The notes beneath the pieces are model-generated. The model saw nothing but the letters and a program-made list of their open reading frames with translations, ran no database searches and had not been told where the DNA came from. 64,000 bases of DNA from Thauera humireducens. Its GTDB lineage: Bacteria > Pseudomonadota > Gammaproteobacteria > Burkholderiales > Rhodocyclaceae. Position numbers and translations under genes: made by a program. Shown one piece after another: positions 18,134-25,758 of the stretch (positions are counted from its first letter, which is position 1; the number at the start of each line of letters is the position of its first letter). Where the stretch lies: the NCBI RefSeq assembly GCF_001051995.2, contig NZ_CP014646.1, forward strand, positions 1,178,001-1,242,000, in the 5' to 3' direction.

Positions 18134-18605
18134 TGTCGGATTCCAGTTTCTTGACCAAATCAAAAACCGCAGCCGCATGGCCGCGAGGTGCTACATCGTA
18201 GAACGCGTGGCGGATGGTGCCATTCTTGTCGATGATGAATGTCGACCGCCGTACGCCCATCTTTTTCACGCCATCGACTTCCTTCTGCTGCCAGACGCCG
18301 TACAGCTGGCAGACCTCCTTGTCGATATCCGAGAGCAGCCGGATCGACAGGCCTTCCTCGTCGCGGAATTCGGCGTGGGTCAGGCAGTCGTCGGGACTCA
18401 CGCCGACCACGATGCAGCCATGGCGGGTGAAATCGTCCTCGTGATCGCTGAAGTCAGCCGCCTGCAAGGTGCAGCCAGGCGTACGATCGCGCGGGTAGAA
18501 ATAGAGGACCACATGGTGCTTGCCGGCCACCGACGCGAGATCGAAAATCTCCATGTCCGCGTCCGGCAACGAGAACGGGGGTGCGATGTCTCCGCTTTGC
18601 AGCAT
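18123..18605 (-). CDS. bcp: Thioredoxin-dependent peroxiredoxin (Bcp/PrxQ type)
   Basis: This 160-residue peroxiredoxin has the peroxidatic motif YFYPRDRTPGCT (catalytic Cys in TPGCT), followed by FSDHEDDF, GVSPD and the late VRRSTFIIDKNG strand. It reduces hydroperoxides with thioredoxin. The ATG at 18605 places the core at the family's usual distance from the start. Upstream in-frame codons read into intergenic sequence. It overlaps slyD. Confidence 0.93.
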   Translation of the reverse strand: MLQSGDIAPPFSLPDADMEIFDLASVAGKHHVVLYFYPRDRTPGCTLQAADFSDHEDDFTRHGCIVVGVSPDDCLTHAEFRDEEGLSIRLLSDIDKEVCQLYGVWQQKEVDGVKKMGVRRSTFIIDKNGTIRHAFYDVAPRGHAAAVFDLVKKLESDNAD

Positions 18606-18823
18606 TGGGTCTCCCTGACGTGAGGCGGATTCTAGCCGAGACCCCCGGCGAACTCTACCGGGCCCGGGCTGGGGTGGGGGCTGGACGAACATGATTTCAT
18701 TCCTCCCTGGATCTGGCCGACCGCTCGAGTGCCTGCTGCGGCCACCTGCATGAAGCAATAGCCCAGAAGCGCGGTGCGCTCAAGACGCACTGCATCATCG
18801 CACATTGCACAGGAGGCTCCGTG

Positions 18824-19867
18824 ATGTCGTCCACGAACCACGCCAGCCGGACCGCACGCACACCTGCGGCGCTTCCCCGCAGCATGCGCGCCATGGTGCT
18901 CGAACGCCCTGGCGAAGCCCTGAAGGCCGTCGATCTGCCGCTGCCCGTGCCACAGCCTGGCCAGATCCTGCTCCGCGTCGAAGCCTGCGGCGTCTGCCGC
19001 ACCGACCTGCACCTGGTCGATGGCGAACTGCCCGACCCCGTGCTGCCGATGGTGCCCGGCCACGAGATCGTCGGCCGCGTGGCCGCACTCAGCCCAGGCG
19101 TACAGGGCATCGATCCCGGGCTGCGCATCGGCGTACCCTGGCTGGGCTGGACCTGCGGCCGCTGCCACTACTGCAGACGACACCAGGAAAACCTGTGCGA
19201 TCACGCACGCTTCACCGGCTACCAGATCCACGGCGGCTACGCCGAATACACGGTGGCCGACGCGCGCTACTGCTTTCCGCTCGACGACGCGCTCGATGCG
19301 GCTGAAGCGGCGCCACTGCTGTGCGCCGGACTCATCGGCTACCGCGCGCTGGCGATGGCAGGCGACGCGCGACGCATCGGCCTGTACGGATTCGGCGCTG
19401 CCGCGCACATCATCTGCCAGGTCGCGGTGTGGCAGGGGCGCGAGGTCTATGCCTTCACCCGCCGCGCGGACGTCGCCAGCCGCGACTTCGCCCGCGCCCT
19501 CGGCGCCTGCTGGACCGGTGCCTCGGACGAGCGTCCGCCGCAGCCGCTGGATGCTGCGCTGATCTTCGCCCCCGCCGGGGAACTGGTGCCGGCCGCGCTG
19601 CGAACCCTGTGCAAGGGCGGCATCGTCGTGTGCGCCGGCATCCACATGAGCGACATCCCGTCCTTTCCCTACGACATCCTGTGGGGCGAACGCCGCGTCG
19701 TGTCGGTCGCCAATCTCACCCGGCACGACGGCGACGAGTTCCTCGCCCTCGCCGCGCGCGTGCCGGTGCGTACCGAGGTGACGCGCTTCGCGCTGGCCGA
19801 CGCCAACCTCGCCCTCGACCGCCTGCGCCGCGGCGAACTGCAGGGCGCGGCGGTGCTGATTCCCTGA
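18824..19867 (+). CDS. Zinc-dependent alcohol dehydrogenase (MDR family)
   Basis: This 347-residue enzyme has the catalytic zinc ligands in ACGVCRTDLH and PGHEIVG, and a structural zinc loop with four cysteines (WTCGRCHYCRRHQENLC). Its nucleotide-binding loop is GLYGFGAAAH, a variant of GxGxxG. It resembles AdhP/AdhA-type NAD(P)-dependent alcohol dehydrogenases. The AGGAGG at 18811-18816 is 7 nt before the ATG at 18824; a GTG directly upstream is less well spaced. The physiological substrate is unknown. Confidence 0.9.
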   Translation: MSSTNHASRTARTPAALPRSMRAMVLERPGEALKAVDLPLPVPQPGQILLRVEACGVCRTDLHLVDGELPDPVLPMVPGHEIVGRVAALSPGVQGIDPGLRIGVPWLGWTCGRCHYCRRHQENLCDHARFTGYQIHGGYAEYTVADARYCFPLDDALDAAEAAPLLCAGLIGYRALAMAGDARRIGLYGFGAAAHIICQVAVWQGREVYAFTRRADVASRDFARALGACWTGASDERPPQPLDAALIFAPAGELVPAALRTLCKGGIVVCAGIHMSDIPSFPYDILWGERRVVSVANLTRHDGDEFLALAARVPVRTEVTRFALADANLALDRLRRGELQGAAVLIP

Positions 19868-19933
19868 GGCAGGCGCGCACGCCGCCGGAAGTCGCGCCAA
19901 ACCGGGCAATCAGTGCTTGCCGTTGGCCGATAA

Positions 19934-19949
19934 CTGTTTAAAATTACAG
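19934..19949. promoter_or_regulatory. LexA (SOS) box of lexA-imuA-imuB
   Basis: CTGTTTAAAATTACAG is a perfect CTGT-N8-ACAG palindrome-type LexA site, 19 bp before the lexA start. It provides autorepression of lexA and SOS control of the downstream mutagenesis genes. Confidence 0.9.
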
Positions 19950-19968
19950 CCACCACAAGGAGGCTGTC

Positions 19969-20577
19969 ATGAGCGCCCGCAGCGAAAACCTCACTGCCCG
20001 TCAGCAGGAAATTCTCGACTTCATCCGCAGCACCGTCGAAAGCGAGGGCCGTCCGCCCACCCGCGCCGAGGTGTGCACCGCCTTCGGCTTCCGCTCGCCC
20101 AACGCCGCCGAAACCCATCTGCGCGCGCTGGCCGCCAAAGGCGCCATCCTGCTCGAGGAAGGCCGTGCCCGCGGCATCCGCCTGGCCGAGGCGCTCGGCC
20201 TGCCGCTGGTCGGCCGTGTCGCCGCCGGCAGCCCGATCCTCGCCGCCGAACACGTCGAGGCCCGCTTCCAGCTCGACCCCGCGCTGTTCTCGCCGCGCGC
20301 CGACTACCTGCTGCGCGTGCGTGGCATGAGCATGCGCGACGCCGGCATCCTCGACGGCGACCTCATCGCCGTGCATCGCAGCGCCGAGGCCCGCAATGGC
20401 CAGATCGTCGTCGCCCGGCTGGACGACGACGTCACCGTCAAGGCCCTGCAGCGCAAGGGCCCAGTGGTCGAACTGCTGCCCGCCAACCCCGACTTCGAAC
20501 CCATCGTGGTCGACACCCGGCACGCGCCGCTGACCATCGAGGGCATCATGGTCGGCCTGATCCGCAAGGATCACTGA
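19969..20577 (+). CDS. lexA: SOS repressor LexA
   Basis: This 202-residue protein has the LexA winged-helix DNA-binding domain ([14 protein letters not shown], then [20 protein letters not shown]). It has the autocleavage site Ala86-Gly87 (VGRVAAGSP) and the Ser121/Lys158 catalytic dyad ([11 protein letters not shown] and VTVKAL). RecA filaments trigger its self-cleavage, which derepresses SOS genes. An AAGGAGG lies 7 nt upstream of the ATG. It is the first gene of a lexA-imuA-imuB unit under its own LexA box. Confidence 0.97.
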   Translation: MSARSENLTARQQEILDFIRSTVESEGRPPTRAEVCTAFGFRSPNAAETHLRALAAKGAILLEEGRARGIRLAEALGLPLVGRVAAGSPILAAEHVEARFQLDPALFSPRADYLLRVRGMSMRDAGILDGDLIAVHRSAEARNGQIVVARLDDDVTVKALQRKGPVVELLPANPDFEPIVVDTRHAPLTIEGIMVGLIRKDH

Positions 20578-20609
20578 CGACCCTCCCCCTTCATTGCACG
20601 GAGCACATC

Positions 20610-21302
20610 GTGGGCCAGGTTCTCGAGCGCCTGCCGGCAGGCCTCGTGTGGCAAGGCGCACGGCTCGCCGATGCACGGGGCGCCGCCCTCCATACCGGCT
20701 TTGCCGAGCTCGACGCCGAACTCCCGGGCGGCGGCTGGCCCGCGGGCGCGCTCATCGAACTGCTCGCCGAGCATCCCGGCGTCGGCGAGATCTCGCTGCT
20801 GCTGCCGCTGATGCAACGTACGCCGCCCGAGCGCTGGATCGCCTGGATCGCCCCGCCGCTGCTGCCCTACGCCCCGGCGCTGGCCGCAGCCGGAGTACCG
20901 CTCGAGCGCCTGCTGCTGATCCAGCCCGCCACTGCCGACGAAGTGCTGTGGGCCACGCGCCAGGCCGCGGCCGGCGGCAGCTGTGCGCTGGTGCTGGCCT
21001 GGCCCGAACGCCTGGACACCGCCGCCCTGCGCCGCCTGCAGCTTGCCGCCGAAGAGAGCGCCACACCGCTGTTCCTGTTCCGCGCGCCGTCCGCCGCGCG
21101 CCACGCCTCGCCCGCAGCCCTGCGGCTGCAGCTGTCTCCGACTGCAAACGGCCTGCGCATCGACATCCTGAAGCGGCGCGGGCCGCCCGCTGCCCATCCC
21201 GTCCACCTCGCCCTGCACAACGGTTCGCTGCAGGAATCGCCGCAGGAGCGACCCGCAGCGCCGGTCCCGGCGCCGCCACCCCGCCTGACCCTGGTCGGTT
21301 GA
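20610..21302 (+). CDS. imuA: Translesion synthesis accessory protein ImuA
   Basis: This is about 230 residues from a GTG start with GGAG 6 nt upstream. It has the RecA-related fold of ImuA/SulA-like proteins: TGFAELDAELPGGGWPAGALIELLAE (degenerate P-loop region), later strands ERWIAWIAPPLLPYAPAL and CALVLAWPERLDTAALRRLQLAAEE, and a Pro-rich tail. ImuA, ImuB and DnaE2 together carry out SOS mutagenesis in many bacteria. The gap to lexA is 32 bp and to imuB 6 bp, so cotranscription is likely. Confidence 0.88.
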   Translation: MGQVLERLPAGLVWQGARLADARGAALHTGFAELDAELPGGGWPAGALIELLAEHPGVGEISLLLPLMQRTPPERWIAWIAPPLLPYAPALAAAGVPLERLLLIQPATADEVLWATRQAAAGGSCALVLAWPERLDTAALRRLQLAAEESATPLFLFRAPSAARHASPAALRLQLSPTANGLRIDILKRRGPPAAHPVHLALHNGSLQESPQERPAAPVPAPPPRLTLVG

Positions 21303-21308
21303 TGCGTC

Positions 21309-22769
21309 ATGCTCTGGCTCGCCATCCTTGTCCCCGACCTGCCGCTGCAGGTTTTCACCCGCGGCCTGACGCACACCAACACGCCGTTCGCGGTCGTCGA
21401 CCGGATGGGCGCAGCCCGCATCCTGTGCGCCAATGCCGCAGCCCTCGCCCTCGGCGTGCAGACCGGCCAACCGCTGTCCACCGCACAGGCGGTCGCCCTT
21501 GCGCTGCAACTGCAGCCGCGCCAGCCTGAGCGCGAAGCCGCCCTGCTGGCCGAGATCGCCTGCTGGGCAGGGCGTTTCACGCCCCGCATCAGCCTGGCCC
21601 CGCCCGACACGGTACTGCTTGAGATCCACTCCAGCCTGCGCCTGTTCGGTGGTCAGTCCCACATTGAGAACCAGCTCAAGGAAGGCCTCGCGCAGCTCGG
21701 GCTCCGTGCCCGGCTCGCCTGCGCCCCCACTCCCCTCGCCGCGCGCTGGTTCGCAGCCTGCGGCCAGGGCCTGCCCGCACGCGGCGACTGGCGCTGCGGG
21801 CTGGACGCCTTGCCACTGGCGGTGCTCGGCAGCGAAGGTGACTGCTCCGCCGCCACGCTCGAACTGCTGCGCGGCCTCGGCGCACAGCGCCTGGGCGATG
21901 TCCGTGCCCTGCCCGCCGCCGGCCTTGCGCGCCGGCAGGCCCAGTCGGTCAGTCTGCTGCTGGCCCGTGCGCGCGGCGAGCAGCCGGACCCGCGCCTCTG
22001 GTTCGCGCCGCCCGAGCGTTTCCACCACGAACTCGCGCTGCCCGCCCCCACCGACAGCAGCGAAGCCCTGCTGTTTGCCGCCCGCCGCCTGTTCGCCAGC
22101 CTGGCATCCTGGCTGCAGGCCCGGCACGCGGCCATCGATCATTGCCGCCTGCGGCTGCTCCACGAGCGCCAGCCCGCCACCGTGCTCGAGATCGTCCTCG
22201 GCCAGGCCGCCAACGACGAAGCCCACCTGGCCCTGATTGCCCGCGAACGACTCGACAGCCTGGCGCTACCCACGGAAGTCTGCGCGCTCGGCGTCGACGC
22301 CGATCATCTGTTGGCCCACGTGCCTCGGGCCGACGACCTGTTCGGCGCTCCGGGCCAGGCGCGTGACCAGGCCATGCGACTGGTCGACCGCCTGCGCGCA
22401 CGCCTGGGCGAGAACGCGATCCGCCATCTGGCCCCGGTCGCCGACCACCGCCCGGAAGCCGCATGGCAGACCCAGGGGCGAACGCAGCACGGCCGCCAGC
22501 GCCCGGCGACCTCGAAGGCAGCATCGAATCCGGAAGCCGTCCTCCCCGACCGCCGGCGGCCCTTCTGGCTGCTGCCACACGCAACGGTGATCAGCCCTCA
22601 GCACTACACCCTGCTCGGCGACGCCGAACGCATCGAGAGCGGCTGGTGGGACGACGGCGACATGCGGCGCGACTACTTCCTGGCACAGCGCAGCGACAAC
22701 ACTCTGTGCTGGATCTACCACGAACTCTCGCCACCGGGCGGGTGGTACCTGCAGGGCTATTTCGGCTGA
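21309..22769 (+). CDS. imuB: Y-family polymerase-like protein ImuB
   Basis: This 486-residue protein matches ImuB, the catalytically inactive Y-family polymerase homologue that links DnaE2 to the beta clamp. The N-terminus WLAILVPDLPLQVFTRG matches the ImuB consensus, followed by a palm/fingers region without the catalytic acidic triad of active Y polymerases. A little-finger segment is seen at 220-330. The C-terminus has RRPFWLLP, then YTLLGDAERIESGWWDD and RRDYFLAQRSDNTLCWIYHEL, typical of this family. No dnaE2 (imuC) follows; the next gene encodes an unrelated membrane protein. Confidence 0.92.
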   Translation: MLWLAILVPDLPLQVFTRGLTHTNTPFAVVDRMGAARILCANAAALALGVQTGQPLSTAQAVALALQLQPRQPEREAALLAEIACWAGRFTPRISLAPPDTVLLEIHSSLRLFGGQSHIENQLKEGLAQLGLRARLACAPTPLAARWFAACGQGLPARGDWRCGLDALPLAVLGSEGDCSAATLELLRGLGAQRLGDVRALPAAGLARRQAQSVSLLLARARGEQPDPRLWFAPPERFHHELALPAPTDSSEALLFAARRLFASLASWLQARHAAIDHCRLRLLHERQPATVLEIVLGQAANDEAHLALIARERLDSLALPTEVCALGVDADHLLAHVPRADDLFGAPGQARDQAMRLVDRLRARLGENAIRHLAPVADHRPEAAWQTQGRTQHGRQRPATSKAASNPEAVLPDRRRPFWLLPHATVISPQHYTLLGDAERIESGWWDDGDMRRDYFLAQRSDNTLCWIYHELSPPGGWYLQGYFG

Positions 22770-22795
22770 CGCGCGCGCGCTCGCACAACACGACG

Positions 22796-22813
22796 CCCCG
22801 CCCCGGGGCGGGG
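22796..22813. other. Perfect 18-nt GC palindrome after imuB
   Basis: CCCCGCCCC directly followed by GGGGCGGGG lies 26 bp after the imuB stop with no T tract. It could be a factor-assisted terminator or an RNA stability hairpin. Confidence 0.4.
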
Positions 22814-22877
22814 GCAGCGAACGTAGTAAACTGCGGGCTGCCCCACACGCACCCGGCCTGCCGGGCACAAGAACACG

Positions 22878-23456
22878 ATGTCCTCTCCTTCCCAAGCTTC
22901 CATCCCCGCTCACACCACGCGCCAAAGTGCCCTCAAGGGCGACATCGCCCGCCGCCGCGCCGGGTTGGGCCTGCTGGTTTTCCTCGTCGCGCTGCCCGTG
23001 TCCTGGTGGCTGTTCAGCCGGCTCGAACCCATCTGGTCCGAGATCATGCCACTCGAAGGCGTGGCCTTCATGGCCGCGGCCACCCTGCTCGGCGCTGCGC
23101 TGGCCATCGCGCCGCTCGCCGCCGGCATCGGCTTCCTGCTCGCGATCTGGTTCGGCGTCGACAGCGTCTACCAGCCACGCACCCGCGGCTGCGCGCTGCT
23201 CGACCGCGTCATCATTGCCGCCGGGCTCGTCGTGTGGTTCGCGCCCGTCCTGGTCGCCCTCGGCTCGGCCGGCCGTGCGCTGTACGAAGGACGGGTCCAT
23301 TTCGTGCGCCCGCCACGCGACTACTTCCTCGCCACCGACCCGATCGCCTTCTGGCAGGGTGTCGGCTTCTGGCTGATCATGGCCGGCCTGTTCGGCTTCC
23401 TCGCCTGGCGCTACTGGCGCCCGCGCCTGCTCCCGACCGCTGCGGCACAGGATTGA
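22878..23456 (+). CDS. Four-segment integral membrane protein, function unknown
   Basis: This 192-residue protein has a short basic N-terminus and about four hydrophobic segments: LGLLVFLVALPVSWWLF (31-47), VAFMAAATLLGAALAIAPLAAGIGFLLAIWFG (63-95), VIIAAGLVVWFAPVLVALGSA (111-131) and FWQGVGFWLIMAGLFGFLAW (158-177). It is not recognised. Its stop overlaps a TTG that starts the MATE gene, so the two may be cotranslated. Confidence 0.65.
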   Translation: MSSPSQASIPAHTTRQSALKGDIARRRAGLGLLVFLVALPVSWWLFSRLEPIWSEIMPLEGVAFMAAATLLGAALAIAPLAAGIGFLLAIWFGVDSVYQPRTRGCALLDRVIIAAGLVVWFAPVLVALGSAGRALYEGRVHFVRPPRDYFLATDPIAFWQGVGFWLIMAGLFGFLAWRYWRPRLLPTAAAQD

Positions 23457-24880
23457 ACCCCGCCACAGTTCAGGGCAGCGCGCTGCCTGCCCCCTCCGCC
23501 GGCGCGATCACGCGCCAGCTGCTGCACCACGCCTGGCCGGTGCTCGTCGCGCAGATCCTGTCGATGAGCATGATGATCGCCGATACCCTGATCGCCGGTC
23601 GCTACGGCACGGCCGACCTGGCCGCGGTCGCGGTGGGCAGCGGGCTCTACATCTCGGTGGTGATGCTGCTCGTCGGCATCCTGCAGGCCGTGGCGCCCAC
23701 GGTGGCGCACCTGTTCGGCGCCGGTCGCCTGCACGCTATCGGCCCGGCCCTGCAGCAGGGTTTCTGGCTGGCCTTGATGCTCGCCGTGCCCGGCACCCTG
23801 GTCCTCGGCTACCCGGAGCACCTGCTGCAGCTGGCCCGCGTTCCGCCGGACATCGCCGAGGGCGCCGGCGCCTACATGCAGGCCGCTGCGTTCGGCCTGC
23901 CGGCCGTGCTGCTGTACCGCACCTTCTACGCCTTCAACAACGCCGTCGGCCGGCCACGCGTGCTGATGGCGATCAGCTTCGTCGTCACCGCCACCCACAT
24001 CCCGCTGGCCTGGGCACTGACCAACGGCCTGTTCGGCTTCGCCGGCCTGCCGGCGCTGGGCGGCACCGGTTGCGGCGTCTCGACCGCCATCGTTGCCTGG
24101 CTGGGTCTGATCTGCGGGTTTACGCACCTGGTCCGCAGCCCGGCCTACCGACCCTACGCGATCTTCTTCGACTGGCGCCCGCCGCGCCTGCGCGAAATCG
24201 GTGCACTGCTGCGCCTCGGCGTGCCGATGGGCTTCTCGACCTTCATCGAGATCACCTCCTTCACCCTGATCGCGCTTTTCGTCGCCCGCCTCGGTGCCGA
24301 GGCCGTGGCCGGCCACCGCGTCGTCGCCAACCTCGCCGCACTGGTCTACATGCTGCCGCTGGCGATGTCGATCGCCACGCTGGTGCTGGTCGGCCAGGCC
24401 GCCGGCGCGCACGACTGGGCGCGCGCACGTGCGACGGTGCGTGTCAGCCTGTACCTGACCGCAGGCTTCGCCACCGCGATCGGCATCGGCCTGTGGCTGC
24501 TGCGCGAGCCGGTGATCGCGCTGTCCTCCACCGACCCCGCGGTGCGCGCCGTGGCGCTGGGCCTGGTCGCCTACATCTGCATCTACCAGCTCACCGACTC
24601 GACCCAGACCGTGGCCGCCCACGCGCTGCGCGGCTTCAAGGTGACGCTGCTGCCGATGTTCCTGCACACGCTGTGCTTCTGGGGCGTGGGCCTGGGCGGC
24701 GGCTACTGGGCCACCTATCACGCCTTCGGGCGCGAGACCGCGCCCACCGTGGCCGGCTTCTGGGAGGCCAGCGTGGCGGCCACGGTGCTCGCGACCGCGC
24801 TGTTCGGCTGGCTGCTATATCGCGTCATGGGCCGCCAGGGCGACTCATGGCCGCCCCACTCAAGGAATCGAGCCCCATGA
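23453..24880 (+). CDS. MATE family efflux transporter (NorM/DinF type)
   Basis: The protein has about 475 residues and twelve predicted membrane helices in two MatE repeats. The first repeat begins LLHHAWPVLVAQILSMSMMIADTLIAG and the second LLRLGVPMGFSTFIEITSFTLIALFVARLG. MATE pumps export cationic drugs or metabolites using Na+ or H+ gradients. The most likely start is TTG at 23453, overlapping the previous stop; there is no better initiator before the first helix. The stop overlaps arsC by ATGA. Confidence 0.88.
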   Translation: MNPATVQGSALPAPSAGAITRQLLHHAWPVLVAQILSMSMMIADTLIAGRYGTADLAAVAVGSGLYISVVMLLVGILQAVAPTVAHLFGAGRLHAIGPALQQGFWLALMLAVPGTLVLGYPEHLLQLARVPPDIAEGAGAYMQAAAFGLPAVLLYRTFYAFNNAVGRPRVLMAISFVVTATHIPLAWALTNGLFGFAGLPALGGTGCGVSTAIVAWLGLICGFTHLVRSPAYRPYAIFFDWRPPRLREIGALLRLGVPMGFSTFIEITSFTLIALFVARLGAEAVAGHRVVANLAALVYMLPLAMSIATLVLVGQAAGAHDWARARATVRVSLYLTAGFATAIGIGLWLLREPVIALSSTDPAVRAVALGLVAYICIYQLTDSTQTVAAHALRGFKVTLLPMFLHTLCFWGVGLGGGYWATYHAFGRETAPTVAGFWEASVAATVLATALFGWLLYRVMGRQGDSWPPHSRNRAP

Positions 24881-25242
24881 CCGACATCACGATCTACCAC
24901 AATCCGCGCTGCGGCTCCTCCCGCAACACGCTGGCGATGCTCCGCGACCGCGGCATCGAACCGCGCGTCGTCGAGTACCTGAAGACACCGCCCAGCCGCG
25001 ACGAACTCGTCGCGCTGATCGAAGCGGCCGGCCTCGGCGTGCGCGGCATCATGCGTGAAAAGGAGGCCTTGTACGCCGAACTCGGCTTGGGCGATGCGGC
25101 CCGGACGGACGATGAACTGATCGACGCAATGCTGGCCCATCCGATCCTGCTCAACCGCCCCATCGTCGTCACGCCGCTCGGCACCCGCCTGTGCCGGCCG
25201 CCCGAAGTCGTGCTCGAGATCCTGCCCGGCACGCAGCACTGA
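24877..25242 (+). CDS. arsC: Arsenate reductase (glutaredoxin type)
   Basis: This 121-residue ArsC-fold protein has the catalytic cysteine in HNPRCGSSRNTL (Cys12). Later conserved features are REKEALYAELGL and LLNRPIVVTPLGTRLCRPPE, holding arginines that bind the oxyanion. It reduces arsenate to arsenite with glutathione/glutaredoxin. It overlaps the MATE gene by ATGA, and no arsR or arsB is adjacent. Related ArsC-like proteins (YfgD) may have other roles. Confidence 0.88.
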   Translation: MTDITIYHNPRCGSSRNTLAMLRDRGIEPRVVEYLKTPPSRDELVALIEAAGLGVRGIMREKEALYAELGLGDAARTDDELIDAMLAHPILLNRPIVVTPLGTRLCRPPEVVLEILPGTQH

Positions 25243-25252
25243 ACGCCGCCGT

Positions 25253-25291
25253 CCGCTGCGCAATGATCGACCGCGCAGCGGGGATCATTGC
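25253..25291. other. Interleaved inverted repeats (alternative hairpins or pseudoknot) after arsC
   Basis: Stem A (CCGCTGCGC 25253-25261 / GCGCAGCGG 25273-25281) and stem B (GCAATGATC 25260-25268 / GATCATTGC 25283-25291) are both perfect 9-bp pairs in A1-B1-A2-B2 order. They can form alternative hairpins or an H-type pseudoknot. Stem B is followed by GGCCTTTCT, so it may also terminate the arsC transcript. Confidence 0.55.
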
Positions 25292-25479
25292 GGCCTTTCT
25301 GACCGTTCGACATCGAGTCGTGGCGTATTTCACCGCTTCGGCGGTGGCTGCGTCGTAGCCTTTCATCCGCGCAGAGCGGCATGGCATTGCCCCGGACCGG
25401 CGGTTTTCCGCCTCGCCTGCGCGAGAGGAAACCTGCCAGCCTCCGGCGCATGCTGCGTCGACCACCCGCAACGGACGAC

Positions 25480-25686
25480 ATGACGAACGCAAACACTTCT
25501 GACCGCCGCTCAGGCAACGACCGACGTTCAGGCCAGGACAGACGGTCGACGATCGGTGGCCCGCCGACCGGAATCGGCGAGCGGCGCAAGCGGCCCGAGC
25601 CGCGCCTGCCCGAGGTCAGCGAGCTCGCGCTCTCCGACGACGAATGGCAGTCGATGTTCGGCCCGAGGGCACCGCAGACGCGGTGA
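25480..25686 (+). CDS. Small basic protein with DRRSG repeats, function unknown
   Basis: This 68-residue protein starts with three tandem units, DRRSGNDRRSGQDRRST. A Gly/Pro spacer, a basic GERRKRPEPR segment and an acidic C-terminus (SELALSDDEWQSMFGP) follow. Such arginine-rich repeats occur at the N-termini of various betaproteobacterial proteins, including some signalling proteins, but no function is known to me. The ATG at 25480 is preferred because upstream in-frame sequence lacks the same character. Confidence 0.55.
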   Translation: MTNANTSDRRSGNDRRSGQDRRSTIGGPPTGIGERRKRPEPRLPEVSELALSDDEWQSMFGPRAPQTR

Positions 25687-25758
25687 CCCCGTCCCGTCCT
25701 GATCCGAACTTGATCGGGTTCCCGAAGCGAATCGATGTAGCGGCCGCCCGCGTTTCGC

